This document shows positions 17,543 to 25,644 of a DNA stretch of 64,000 nt, in pieces. The translations under genes and the position numbers were made by a program. Position 1 is the first letter of the stretch. Each line of letters opens with the position of its first letter. Under the pieces are notes generated by a model. That model did no database searches, was not told where the DNA came from, and worked only from the letters and a program-made list of their open reading frames with translations. The stretch spans positions 1 through 64,000 of the forward strand of contig NZ_JACHBG010000009.1 of NCBI RefSeq assembly GCF_014207095.1, given 5' to 3'. The stretch comes from Martinezella lusitana. Its GTDB lineage: Bacteria; Pseudomonadota; Alphaproteobacteria; Rhizobiales; Rhizobiaceae.

Positions 17543-18012
17543 GATCGAAATCTGTGGTTGCAGCGATAGGCGTGCTGCTTGTCTCCACGGCCCATCTGTG
17601 GGCGGCCGATCTTTTTACGACAGAGCAGCCGCCGGCTCCGCCGCCTGACGAGCGCGGCATATGGGCAGCCATCGCCTATTCCGCCCCTGATGAAAAATAC
17701 GGCTTCTTCTGGGGAGCCGACAAACGCCAGGAAGCCATGGATATCGCCCTCAAGCATTGCGAGCGGGATAAGGGCAGTAATTGCGTCGTTGTCAGCATCT
17801 TCCGCAATCATCGTCACTGGGATGACGACGATAAGTCCGGCTTTCCATACAATCATTGCGGTGCGCTTGCCGTCGGCAAAGAAAGTAGCAAGCGCATCAC
17901 GCCGTGGGGTGCGAATTCGGCACCGACGCGCCGTGAAGCTGAAGGCCTTGCGCTTAAGGCATGTGAGCGTACCGGCTCTCAGTGCCTCGTTCGCGAATGG
18001 GTTTGTACGTGA
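17539..18012 (+). CDS. DUF4189 domain exported protein
   Basis: This 157-residue protein has a signal peptide (about 1-22, ending LWAAD), a Pro-rich linker (PPAPPPDERG), then a DUF4189 domain: AAIAYSAPDEKYGFFWG, repeated A-x2-A-L-x2-C-E blocks (ALKHCERD, ALKACERT) and six Cys likely paired in the periplasm. DUF4189 is common in secreted proteins but has no assigned activity. The ATGA overlap with the preceding gene supports coupling. It is the fifth gene of the adhesin operon. Confidence 0.82.
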   Translation: MRSKSVVAAIGVLLVSTAHLWAADLFTTEQPPAPPPDERGIWAAIAYSAPDEKYGFFWGADKRQEAMDIALKHCERDKGSNCVVVSIFRNHRHWDDDDKSGFPYNHCGALAVGKESSKRITPWGANSAPTRREAEGLALKACERTGSQCLVREWVCT

Positions 18013-18141
18013 TCCCGTAAACCTCCGTCGGAATAGGCGTGAAAGCGTCGGTCGCTACCTGTTGTCAAGGACCCGAGACCGGCCCTGGTTGTCTCAGAAA
18101 CGACAAGCAGAAGATGGCATTGAAACTGAAAGGTCTGCTCC

Positions 18142-18708
18142 ATGTCACGTTCGTCATTCTATCCGTCTCGAGCGGTCGAGCGCATATCAACTGCAACGCT
18201 CGCCTTTGTCTGTGGAAGCTTTGCCCTGATGTTTGCTTCTTTTGCCGTCGCGCAGTCAGCTTTGCCAAATGGCGCTTCGAGCCTGCAGGAGACCTATCAG
18301 GATTGGCGTGTCGCGTGCAGCCAGCGCGAAAAGACGCTGGCTTGTCTGATCCAGCAAGATCAAACCCAGCAAAATGGCCAGAGATTGCTCGCCGTCGAAA
18401 TACAGGTTCGACCTGATCGCAGCGCTGTCGCAACGCTGTTGCTACCCTTCGGAACTGCCCTTGATGCTGGCGTCACGACAAACATCGACGATCAGCCGCC
18501 TCTAAAGCCTGTGCGGTTTCGCACTTGTCTGCCGAATGGCTGTGTCGCCTTGCTTGCTATCGATGCGGAGACGCTTGGCAGGTTGAAAAGCGGCTCCCGT
18601 CTCAATCTCAAGGTCGTTGCCGACGGCGGCAACGGATTGAATTTTCCAGTATCACTACACGGTTTCTCTGCGGCTATCGATCGCGTTGCCGCCTTGGTTG
18701 CTCGATAG
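18142..18708 (+). CDS. invasion-associated locus B (IalB) family protein, second copy
   Basis: A 188-residue exported protein with a long N-terminal region and signal segment (cleavage likely after FAVAQ near residue 38), then an IalB domain: YQDWRVACSQREKTLACLIQ near 53-72 and RTCLPNGCVALLAI with paired Cys near 127. It shares the domain plan with the 16258 gene but little exact sequence, so the two are old paralogues. A 129-bp gap separates it from the DUF4189 gene, so it may have its own promoter. It closes the adhesin cluster. Confidence 0.83.
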   Translation: MSRSSFYPSRAVERISTATLAFVCGSFALMFASFAVAQSALPNGASSLQETYQDWRVACSQREKTLACLIQQDQTQQNGQRLLAVEIQVRPDRSAVATLLLPFGTALDAGVTTNIDDQPPLKPVRFRTCLPNGCVALLAIDAETLGRLKSGSRLNLKVVADGGNGLNFPVSLHGFSAAIDRVAALVAR

Positions 18709-18726
18709 GCAAGCAGGTCATTCTAG

Positions 18727-18876
18727 TGCGGACGTTTCGACTATCTCTTGAAGGTGCGCACCTCTGATATCCGGCGCTATCGCATCGTCCTGGGAGAGAA
18801 GATCTCCAGCCTGCCTTTCGTCGCGAGCACCTCCACGAATGTGGTGATGCAGTCGGTGAAGGAAAACTGGTCCTAG
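18727..18876 (+). pseudogene. Lrp/AsnC-family regulator C-terminal fragment
   Basis: Forty-nine codons read CGRFDYLLKVRTSDIRRYR and then LPFVASTSTNVVMQSVKENW before a TAG. This matches the ligand-binding (RAM) C-terminus of Lrp/AsnC regulators, where G-D-x-D-Y-L-L-x-V is followed by L-P-G-V-x-x-x-x-T. A TAG directly precedes the fragment in frame and no helix-turn-helix is present. Confidence 0.65.
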
Positions 18877-18917
18877 AGCATGTCGCGCAAGACTGTGGAC
18901 CGGTTTGCGACGACGGC
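18877..18917. repeat. degenerate rhizobial intergenic palindrome
   Basis: GCATGTCGCGCAA at the left and TTTGCGACGAC at the right are the imperfect arms of the short palindromic repeat found widely between rhizobial genes. A better-preserved copy is at 49453-49485. Confidence 0.5.
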
Positions 18918-19123
18918 ACGCGTAAAGCCCAGGATTTTAAGTGCAGAATGCGCATCGAAAAGATCGCGATGCGCGCTGAATAGCTTTTGCTATGCCATTT
19001 CGAGCGTGGGTGCAATTTGGCCGCGTTCGACGATACCCCATCCTGTCACCAAGGCGATGATCTAGATTTCGCCATCCGAATCGGATCATTGCCGAGGGCT
19101 AAAATTAGTAAGGTGGAGTATGC

Positions 19124-19390
19124 ATGGAAATGAATGCAAGCGACCGCGACCTAGTTGAGGTCATGAAGCGGTACTTTGCTGTCAAGGCCGAGGTAGAGGA
19201 TGTAAAGAGCCGCCTCGAAGCGGCAAGGCGGGAAAGCGGCGAGGAGATCGAGATCTTCTACAATCCCCGCATCAATATTGATCACGCCGCCGATATTATT
19301 CACTCGCATTCCCTCAAGCAGGAGCTGGCCCGGTTGATGGATTGGGCCGAGGCGTGGGGCCGTCAGGGTTTGGCGACAGATCCTGCCTGA
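19124..19390 (+). CDS. small helical hypothetical protein
   Basis: An 88-residue, highly charged protein with a likely coiled-coil stretch (about residues 12-42, VMKRYFAVKAEVEDVKSRLE onward). The start ATG at 19124 is preceded by AAGGTGGAG. There is no signal peptide or Cys. A perfect hairpin follows its stop. I do not recognise the family, and neighbours give no clue to function. Confidence 0.6.
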   Translation: MEMNASDRDLVEVMKRYFAVKAEVEDVKSRLEAARRESGEEIEIFYNPRINIDHAADIIHSHSLKQELARLMDWAEAWGRQGLATDPA

Positions 19391-19416
19391 CGGCCGCGTT
19401 CGGACCGTCAGGCAGG
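19382..19416. terminator. perfect 12-bp hairpin between convergent genes
   Basis: CCTGCCTGACGG and CCGTCAGGCAGG pair perfectly around an 11-base loop. The left arm overlaps the last codons and stop of the 19124 gene, and the tautomerase gene ends 20 bp further on. It has no T run but is well placed as a bidirectional terminator. Confidence 0.55.
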
Positions 19417-19436
19417 AATGGCCTGGTCGAATTGGC

Positions 19437-19622
19437 TCAGCTATCCGATTTCAGCTTGCCCGCCATTGCCCAAGAATCCTTCGAAATCTCGGTAATGATG
19501 ATTTCCACCGATTCCGGTGGGCAAGCCAGCGTTTCGACGGCCGCCTTGGTCACCTCGCGAACGAAGGCGCGCTTCTGATCCTGTGTGCGGCCGGGATGCA
19601 TTTCCAAGCGCAAGATGGGCAT
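19437..19622 (-). CDS. 4-oxalocrotonate tautomerase family protein
   Basis: A 61-residue protein with the family's catalytic Pro directly after the initiator Met (MPILRLEMHPGRT). The 60-70 residue length, the QKRAFVREVTKAAVETL helix and the SVEIIITEI strand are typical. Such enzymes form small oligomers and tautomerise enol/keto acids or detoxify related compounds; the substrate cannot be told from sequence. It is divergent from a LysR gene, which probably regulates it. Confidence 0.85.
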   Translation of the reverse strand: MPILRLEMHPGRTQDQKRAFVREVTKAAVETLACPPESVEIIITEISKDSWAMAGKLKSDS

Positions 19623-19644
19623 GGGTAACTCCTTGAGAAAATGT

Positions 19645-19702
19645 CGCCAATTGTTTGGCGCTACAGACTATCTTGCAAAACTCTGGAGCGATAAATACGC
19701 TC
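19645..19702. promoter_or_regulatory. two inverted repeats in the tautomerase/LysR divergent region
   Basis: CGCCAA-TTGT-TTGGCG (19645-19660) and GAGCG-ATAAATA-CGCTC (19686-19702) are both perfect inverted repeats in the 116-bp shared promoter region. Either could be the binding site of the adjacent LysR regulator; the second has the more typical 17-bp span. Confidence 0.4.
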
Positions 19703-19738
19703 ACACTTGCTTCATTCCAAACCTATGGGTACGCAATC

Positions 19739-20623
19739 ATGGACAAGTTGGCTGGCATGGCGATGTTCGTCAGGGTGGTCGAGCATGGTAGTTTTGTCGC
19801 TGCCGCCGATGTCAGCCAGGTATCGGCGACAATGGTCGCCAAACACATCAGGACGATAGAGCAACGGCTCGGCGCCCGACTCCTTCATCGCACCACGCGC
19901 CGCCACCAGGTGACCGAGGTCGGTAAGCTCTACTACGAGCGCTGTAAGACCGTGCTGGCCGAGGTCGAGCTGGCCGAACAATCCGCATTCGAACTGCAGT
20001 CAGCGCCGCGTGGGCGCTTGCGGCTCGTCGCGCCCGTCAGCTTCGGGACGCAAAGCCTTGTACCGGCGTTGGTTGAATATCTGCATCAGAACCTCGACGT
20101 CAGCGTCGATCTGGCGCTGGACAACAATCTGCATGACATGATCGGTGAGGGCTACGAACTCGGTATCCATATCGGCGACCTGACGGATTCCGGCCTGGTC
20201 GCTCGCCCGCTAAAACCCTATCGGCGTATTCTCGCGGCATCGCCAAGCTATCTCGATCGCTGCGGCCGACCGCAAGTTCCGGAGGATCTCCTCAATCACA
20301 TGTGCCTGGGCCATTCCTATTGGCGTTTGCAAGGCCGTTGGCACTTGGTTGGCCCTGAGGGTGAGGTCCGTGAGATTGCGATAAAGGGAAGGTTCACCGC
20401 CAACCAGGGAGGCGCTCTGCGTGTTGCCGCCCTGCACGGAGCAGGGATCGTTCTCCAGCCGGAGCTACTTTTGGCAGCCGATCTTGATGCTGGCCGATTG
20501 GAGCTCGTGTTGCCGGAATGGTCTTACAAGCCGACGCCGATGCATCTGGTCTATGCGCCTGACCGACGCCCGACCGCTATGTTGCGCAGCGCCATCGATT
20601 TCCTGGTTGCCCGTTTCGGCTGA
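19739..20623 (+). CDS. LysR-family transcriptional regulator
   Basis: This 294-residue protein has an N-terminal winged helix (MDKLAGMAMFVRVVEHGSFV, then TMVAKHIRTIEQRLGARLLH) and the usual substrate-binding domain, with the RRHQVTEVGKLYYERC linker of the CrgA-like subgroup. The ATG at 19739 aligns with the family N-terminus; a longer frame from 19655 is not needed. It faces the tautomerase gene across 116 bp, the classic LysR arrangement, so it probably controls that gene. Confidence 0.88.
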   Translation: MDKLAGMAMFVRVVEHGSFVAAADVSQVSATMVAKHIRTIEQRLGARLLHRTTRRHQVTEVGKLYYERCKTVLAEVELAEQSAFELQSAPRGRLRLVAPVSFGTQSLVPALVEYLHQNLDVSVDLALDNNLHDMIGEGYELGIHIGDLTDSGLVARPLKPYRRILAASPSYLDRCGRPQVPEDLLNHMCLGHSYWRLQGRWHLVGPEGEVREIAIKGRFTANQGGALRVAALHGAGIVLQPELLLAADLDAGRLELVLPEWSYKPTPMHLVYAPDRRPTAMLRSAIDFLVARFG

Positions 20624-20694
20624 GCTTTGCGTCTCTTTCGCGAGCTGCGAATCTATGATCAAATCTGATCATCGCATTGAAGGGTGAGGGGTAG

Positions 20695-21699
20695 GTGGCC
20701 AAGGTTACGTTGAAGGATGTGGCGGCTGCCGCAGGGGCTGGTGCCGCAACGGTGGAGCGTGCACTCAACGGGCGCGGCAATGTCTTGCCGGAGACTGCGG
20801 AGAAGATATTCATTGCAGCCAAACGACTTGGTTATCGCGCGCCGCTTGCCGGCACGAGACACGGTCTTGTGCGCATCGAGGTCGTATTGCTGCGGCCCGA
20901 GACCTATTTTTATTCGAGGCTCAATCGCGCCTTCGAGCGCATCGCCGCTCTGCTCGACAAGGATATACAGATCCAGAGGACCTTCGCGCGTGAGGACGAC
21001 CCGGCCGATTTTTCCAGGCACATCGCAAATCCGAAAACGCGGCGCTCTGCCTTGATCGTCGTCGCGCCCGACCACCCTGATGTCGTCGGCAGTATTCGCC
21101 ACGCTGCCGAGAGCGGCATACCCGTCGTCCAGATCATGACGCGGCCGGCTCGGGAGCTTGCTTATGTCGGCATCGACAACGAAGCTGCCGGCCGCACGGC
21201 CGCCTTCTATATGGCGCGCATGCAGGCCGGTACCGCCGGCACTTTCCTCGCACTTTGTCACAGCGGCGCTTACGAAAACCACAAGGCACGCATCCGCGGA
21301 TTTTCCGACTATCTGCGGCATCAGGCAAACCCGTCGCATCGCTTCGTCGAGGTCATGTTCGATGAAGACGATGAAATGAAGACGATGGAGTTGCTGACGA
21401 GCGCCTTCGCCCGATATCCCGATATTGCCGGCCTCTATAGTGCCGGTGGCGACAACGCCGCGATCGCGACCGTTCTGCGCCGCCATCGGCAGCGGCCGGT
21501 CTTCTGGGTCGGGCATGAATTATCCGATGCGACGCGCGGCTATCTGAAAGAAGGCCTGATGACGATCGTGCTTGACCAGGCGCCGGAAGTTCAGGCGCGC
21601 CGCGCCATCGACCTGACGCTGAAGCGGCTGGGGCTGATCGACACGGATATCGATCCCGAGCCGGTTCGCTTTCTGACGGTTACCGCCGAAAGCCTTTGA
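20695..21699 (+). CDS. LacI-family transcriptional regulator, orphan
   Basis: A 334-residue protein with the LacI plan: a DNA-binding head (TLKDVAAAAGAGAATVERAL, where V-S-x-x-T-V-S-R is usual) and a periplasmic-binding-like sensor domain with VGIDNEAAGRTAAFYMA near residue 160. It starts at a GTG (20695) after GAAGGGTGAGGGG. The recognition helix is unusual, so its operator may be non-standard. No sugar transport or catabolic genes adjoin it: the flanking genes are a LysR regulator and an unrelated small gene. Confidence 0.88.
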   Translation: MAKVTLKDVAAAAGAGAATVERALNGRGNVLPETAEKIFIAAKRLGYRAPLAGTRHGLVRIEVVLLRPETYFYSRLNRAFERIAALLDKDIQIQRTFAREDDPADFSRHIANPKTRRSALIVVAPDHPDVVGSIRHAAESGIPVVQIMTRPARELAYVGIDNEAAGRTAAFYMARMQAGTAGTFLALCHSGAYENHKARIRGFSDYLRHQANPSHRFVEVMFDEDDEMKTMELLTSAFARYPDIAGLYSAGGDNAAIATVLRRHRQRPVFWVGHELSDATRGYLKEGLMTIVLDQAPEVQARRAIDLTLKRLGLIDTDIDPEPVRFLTVTAESL

Positions 21700-21822
21700 C
21701 GATATCAACCCTCTTGCTGATAAGGGAATGCCGGCAGAGATATCGCCAAACTCAAGGCTGACATAGCCGAAACCCCGCGTTCAGTCGCGGCGATCCGCTT
21801 GAGATTGTGACGAGGAGCAAGC

Positions 21823-22026
21823 TCAGGAGCCCGCCGCGCCAATCCCTTTCGGGCCATCCAAGCGGGCGACCTTCTGCTCCAAAGATCGCACCTCCTCTAT
21901 CATAACGCCGAGTGCCGACATGATGAGCGCGTGGTCGCGGCCGTCCGCAGCCTTGGACAGAGCAAGAGCTCGGGCATTGAGCTCCTGACTTATCGAGTTG
22001 AGCCGATCGATCGTGTTCTGGTCCAT
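21823..22026 (-). CDS. small helical hypothetical protein
   Basis: A 67-residue protein starting MDQNTIDRLNSISQELNARA. The ATG at 22026 has GGAG six bases before it; the ATG at 22032 would have no spacing, so I prefer the shorter form. The sequence is helical with a coiled-coil-like end (MIEEVRSLEQKVARL). No signal peptide or catalytic motif is seen. Family unknown to me. Confidence 0.55.
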   Translation of the reverse strand: MDQNTIDRLNSISQELNARALALSKAADGRDHALIMSALGVMIEEVRSLEQKVARLDGPKGIGAAGS

Positions 22027-22222
22027 AGCCATCTCCTTTGCAAACAACCGAACAGGGGTGCCATATGTTCGGGAATGCGCCGCGCGGGACATTTGTTCCG
22101 GTGATGGGCTTTCACCAAATTGCGGCAGGGCTCAGAGGGGTCGAGATAGTCTGGTCACCCGGGAAGACACGCCGGCCCGTTATAGGTAGCTTTCGCTGAG
22201 TCCGGGTCTGGTACTCACGCTT

Positions 22223-23128
22223 CTACCCGATTTGCAGCAATTGCTGTGCCGTCGAGCGAACGATATCGGCAAGTTGCGTCAACAGCGGACCGGTCGGCGC
22301 GCTCTTGCGCCAGCAAAGACCGATCCGGCGCGTCGGGTTGCCGTCTTCGAACGATAGCAGCCGTATCTTGTCCGATGACATCATGGGGCTGACGGTTGCC
22401 AGCGCAGGCAGCAAAGTGACGCCGACATTGGCACCGACCATGAGACGCAAAGTCTCCAGACTTGTTGCCTTAAAGGACGATCGGTGGCCTGCGCCGGAGA
22501 GTCGGCAGACGTCCAGCGCATGTTCGCGCAGGCAATGGCCCTCTTCCAGCAGCATCAGCTCGTGGCAGCCGAGATCGTCCATGTCGATGCTGTTGCGCTC
22601 GGCCAGCGGGTGCTTCTTGGGAACTGCCAGAAGGAACGGCTCCTCGAACAGGAACTCCGTCTGCAATTGATCGGTATCGACAGGAAGGGCAAGGAGCGCG
22701 GCATCGAGTTCGCCGTCCCTCAGACGCGACAGCAATGTGCCGCTCTTTTCTTCGATGAGCAGCAGTTCAAGCTCGGGAAAGCGCTCATGGATCGGAGGCA
22801 CGACATGCGGCAGGAGATAGGGGCCGAGTGTCGGAAAGATGCCCAGGCGCAGCACGCCGAGTTCCGGATTCTGTCGCAGCAGCGCTGCATTCTTCAACTG
22901 CTGAACATCGACGAGAATTCGTGTTGCCCGCTCCACGGCATCCTTGCCGAAATCCGTCAGCATGACAGAGCGGGAATCGCGCTCGACAAGAGGCGTGCCA
23001 AGCTCGGTCTCGAGCTTGCGGATCTGGGCCGACAAGGTCGGCTGGCTCACAAGGCACGCCTCGGCCGCGCGACCAAAGTGGCGATACTTGGCCAGCGCGA
23101 CGAGATATTCCAGTTCCCTCAACGTCAT
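22223..23128 (-). CDS. oxyR: hydrogen-peroxide-sensing LysR regulator OxyR
   Basis: This 301-residue regulator has an N-terminal winged helix (MTLRELEYLVALAKYRHFGR) and a sensor domain with two Cys in EGHCLREHALDVCR. They are nine residues apart, exactly as Cys199 and Cys208 of E. coli OxyR, which form the activating disulfide. TSLETLRLMVGANVGVTLLP is also typical. It follows ahpF at 16 bp and reads in the same direction, so it is the third gene of the ahpC-ahpF-oxyR set. A matching OxyR operator lies before ahpC. Confidence 0.93.
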   Translation of the reverse strand: MTLRELEYLVALAKYRHFGRAAEACLVSQPTLSAQIRKLETELGTPLVERDSRSVMLTDFGKDAVERATRILVDVQQLKNAALLRQNPELGVLRLGIFPTLGPYLLPHVVPPIHERFPELELLLIEEKSGTLLSRLRDGELDAALLALPVDTDQLQTEFLFEEPFLLAVPKKHPLAERNSIDMDDLGCHELMLLEEGHCLREHALDVCRLSGAGHRSSFKATSLETLRLMVGANVGVTLLPALATVSPMMSSDKIRLLSFEDGNPTRRIGLCWRKSAPTGPLLTQLADIVRSTAQQLLQIG

Positions 23129-23144
23129 GAGACGTCTCGTGTCA

Positions 23145-24725
23145 TCAGGCGGCCTTGGCTTCTTCTTCGTCCGGCGCAGACGTGCGGATCAGGTAGTCAA
23201 AGGCTGCAAGCGAAGCCTTTGCGCCTTCACCGAGAGCAATGACGATCTGCTTATAGGGAACCGTCGTGCAATCGCCGGCCGCAAACACGCCTGGGATCGA
23301 TGTCTGGCCGTGATGGTCAACCTCAATTTCGCCGCGAGCCGAAAGGACGATCGTGCCCTTCAGCCATTCGGTGTTCGGCAGCAGTCCGATCTGCACGAAG
23401 ACACCTTCGAGTGCCAGGGTGTGATTGTTGCCCTTCGCGCGATCCTCGTAGACCAGGCCGGTGACCTTGCTGCCATCGCCCAAAACTTCCGTCGTCTTCG
23501 CCGAAAGAATGATATCGACGTTGGCAAGGCTACGCAGCTTTCGCTGCAGCACGTCGTCGGCGCGCAGCTTGCTGTCGAATTCTATAAGCGTGACGTGCTT
23601 GACGAGGCCGGCAAGATCGATCGCCGCCTCGACGCCGGAATTGCCGCCGCCAATGACGGCAACGCTTTTACCCTTGAACAATGGACCATCGCAATGCGGG
23701 CAATAGGCGACGCCCTTGTTGCGATAATGCTCTTCGCCTGGCACGCCCATCTGGCGCCAGCGTGCGCCCGTTGAAAGGATGACGGAACGGGACCTCAGCG
23801 TCGCGCCGCTTTCCAGCTCGACTTCGAAGAGATCGCCGTGGCGACCGAGCTTCTGCGCACGCTGCAGATTCATGATCTCGACCGGATAGTCCTTCACATG
23901 CGTCTCAAGCGCCGTGGCAAAAGCCGGCCCTTCGGTATGCGGAACCGAAATGAAATTCTCGATTGCCATCGTGTCGAGCACCTGGCCGCCGAAGCGTTCG
24001 GCAACGACACCGGTGCGGATGCCCTTGCGGGCGGCATAGATTGCCGAAGCGGCACCGGCCGGCCCGCCGCCAACGACGAGGACGTCGAAGGTTTCCAGCG
24101 TCTTCAGCCTCTCGGCGGCACGCTTGACCGCACTCGTGTCGAGCTTGGCGATGATCTGCTCGACTTCCATGCGTCCCTGTCCGAAGACCTCGCCATTCAG
24201 GTAGATCGTCGGCACGGACATGACCTGTCGGTCGGCAACCTCCTTCGGGAAGACGGCGCCGTCGATAGCGACATGGCTGATCTGCGGGTTGAGGATGGAC
24301 ATCAGGTTCAATGCCTGCACGACATCGGGGCAGTTCTGGCAGGATAGCGAGAAGTAGGTCTCGAAGCGGAATTCGCCCTTAAGATCGCGGATCTGGTCGA
24401 GGATCGCCTGTTCGACGCGCGGCGGGTGACCGCCGGTCTGCAGCAATGCAAGCACCAGGGAGGTGAATTCGTGTCCGAGGGGGATGCCGGCAAAACGCAG
24501 GTTGATATCGTGGCCGGGGCTCGTCAATGCGAAGGAAGGCGCACGCTCGCTGCCATCGCGCTGTTCGGCAAGCGTGATTTTGTCAGAAAGACCGACGATG
24601 TCCTTCAGAAGAGCTACCATTTCCGCCGACTTGGCGCTGTCGTCGACATTGGCGCGGATCTCGATCGGACGCATGACCTTCTCCAGATAGGCCTTCAATT
24701 GGCTTTTCAGCGCGTCGTCAAGCAT
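23145..24725 (-). CDS. ahpF: alkyl hydroperoxide reductase subunit F
   Basis: A 526-residue flavoprotein (family about 520) that passes electrons from NADH to AhpC. The N-terminal thioredoxin-like part has the CQNC active site near residue 130, the FAD site is GGGPAGAASAIYAARKG near 219, and the thioredoxin-reductase core has CPHC near 347, followed by the NADH-site GGGNSGVEAAIDLAG. It follows ahpC after a 117-bp gap holding a hairpin, and oxyR follows it closely. Confidence 0.96.
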   Translation of the reverse strand: MLDDALKSQLKAYLEKVMRPIEIRANVDDSAKSAEMVALLKDIVGLSDKITLAEQRDGSERAPSFALTSPGHDINLRFAGIPLGHEFTSLVLALLQTGGHPPRVEQAILDQIRDLKGEFRFETYFSLSCQNCPDVVQALNLMSILNPQISHVAIDGAVFPKEVADRQVMSVPTIYLNGEVFGQGRMEVEQIIAKLDTSAVKRAAERLKTLETFDVLVVGGGPAGAASAIYAARKGIRTGVVAERFGGQVLDTMAIENFISVPHTEGPAFATALETHVKDYPVEIMNLQRAQKLGRHGDLFEVELESGATLRSRSVILSTGARWRQMGVPGEEHYRNKGVAYCPHCDGPLFKGKSVAVIGGGNSGVEAAIDLAGLVKHVTLIEFDSKLRADDVLQRKLRSLANVDIILSAKTTEVLGDGSKVTGLVYEDRAKGNNHTLALEGVFVQIGLLPNTEWLKGTIVLSARGEIEVDHHGQTSIPGVFAAGDCTTVPYKQIVIALGEGAKASLAAFDYLIRTSAPDEEEAKAA

Positions 24726-24802
24726 CGATATGTCTCCTGCAGGAAATGGGAATTCGTCGCCTGCCTGATGCGGCGGACGTATAGGCTCTCGTATCTATTG
24801 GG

Positions 24803-24830
24803 TGGCCTTCCCCTGATTCAGGGAAGGCCA
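24803..24830 (-). terminator. hairpin between ahpC and ahpF
   Basis: TGGCCTTCCC and GGGAAGGCCA form a perfect 10-bp stem with an 8-base loop, 12 bases after the ahpC stop. It lacks a T run, so it may be a partial terminator or an mRNA stabiliser that keeps AhpC in excess of AhpF. Confidence 0.55.
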
Positions 24831-24842
24831 ATGGTTCTGAGA

Positions 24843-25406
24843 TCAGATCTTGCCGACGAGCTGCAGCGAAGGAGCAAGCGTCTTTTCGCCTTCTTCCCAC
24901 TTTGCCGGGCAAACTTCGCCCGGATGCGAGCGAACATACTGAGCAGCCTTGATACGGCGCAGGAGATCGACAGCGTTGCGGCCGATGCCTTCTGCGGTGA
25001 TTTCCATGGCCTGAATAACGCCGTCCGGATCGACAACGAAGGTGCCGCGGTCGGCAAGGCCTTCGGCTTCGCGCATGACGTCGAAGTTACGCGTGATCGC
25101 GCCCGTGGGGTCGCCGATCATGGCATACTGGATCTTGCCGATGGTCTCGGAGCTGTCATGCCAGGCCTTGTGGGTGAAATGCGTGTCTGTCGAGACGGAA
25201 AACACTTCGACGCCGAGACGCTGAAGCTCGGAATAGTGGTCGGCGACGTCGCCAAGTTCGGTCGGGCAGACGAAGGTGAAGTCGGCCGGATAGAAGAAGA
25301 AGACCGCCCACTTGCCAGCGATGTCAGCTTCCGTGACTTCGACGAATTTTCCCTGCTTGAAGGCCTGGGCTTTGAACGGCTTAACGGCGGTATTGAGAAC
25401 GGACAT
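24843..25406 (-). CDS. ahpC: alkyl hydroperoxide reductase subunit C (2-Cys peroxiredoxin)
   Basis: A 187-residue peroxiredoxin, exactly the length of E. coli AhpC. The peroxidatic Cys is in FYPADFTFVCPTELGD (near residue 47) and the resolving Cys in GEVCPAKW (near 166). It reduces hydrogen peroxide and organic hydroperoxides in the cytoplasm using AhpF. The ATG at 25406 (MSVLNTAVKPF) was chosen over an upstream one because it aligns with the family and follows AAGGGTACC. A tandem OxyR site lies 70-106 bp upstream. Confidence 0.96.
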   Translation of the reverse strand: MSVLNTAVKPFKAQAFKQGKFVEVTEADIAGKWAVFFFYPADFTFVCPTELGDVADHYSELQRLGVEVFSVSTDTHFTHKAWHDSSETIGKIQYAMIGDPTGAITRNFDVMREAEGLADRGTFVVDPDGVIQAMEITAEGIGRNAVDLLRRIKAAQYVRSHPGEVCPAKWEEGEKTLAPSLQLVGKI

Positions 25407-25475
25407 GGTACCCTTGCAATGTTTGGACAGATGTATTTCGCGCCGCAACATAGTGCGTGCGCCGCAATAAGCAAA

Positions 25476-25512
25476 ATAGATAAATCAGAAAGAATCGATA
25501 GTTTCCATCTAT
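25476..25512 (-). promoter_or_regulatory. tandem OxyR operator upstream of ahpC
   Basis: The OxyR consensus is ATAGntnnnanCTAT twice, 7 bp apart. Here ATAG-TTTCCAT-CTAT at 25498-25512 is a full match including the inner T and A. At the exact tandem spacing, ATAG-ATAAATC-AGAA at 25476-25490 keeps one ATAG arm. Three of four arms are thus intact. It is 70-106 bp before the ahpC ATG. Confidence 0.75.
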
Positions 25513-25644
25513 CTTGGTTGGCTGGAGTTGCCACACTTGTGGATATCGCCAGCGCCTAAACGACGCAGTGCGACGAAGGAAACTGGTCGGGTGATCAAAG
25601 CGCTTACAGACTGGGTGAGGGCGGTTGCTGTTTAGATGGATGCC

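Larger units (their letters stand above)
18709..19123. other. 415 bases of gene debris and a rhizobial palindrome
   Basis: This gap holds an Lrp-family remnant (18727-18876), a degenerate rhizobial palindrome (about 18877-18917) and, on the minus strand near 18994-19062, a short frame ALVTGWGIVERG resembling a trypsin-like protease strand but ending at once. No intact gene is visible. Confidence 0.6.

Noticed and set aside
18994..19062. Trypsin-like protease fragment (ALVTGWG on the minus strand)
   Set aside because: About 20 codons with one motif and an immediate stop are not enough to call a gene or pseudogene; noted only as part of the debris zone.
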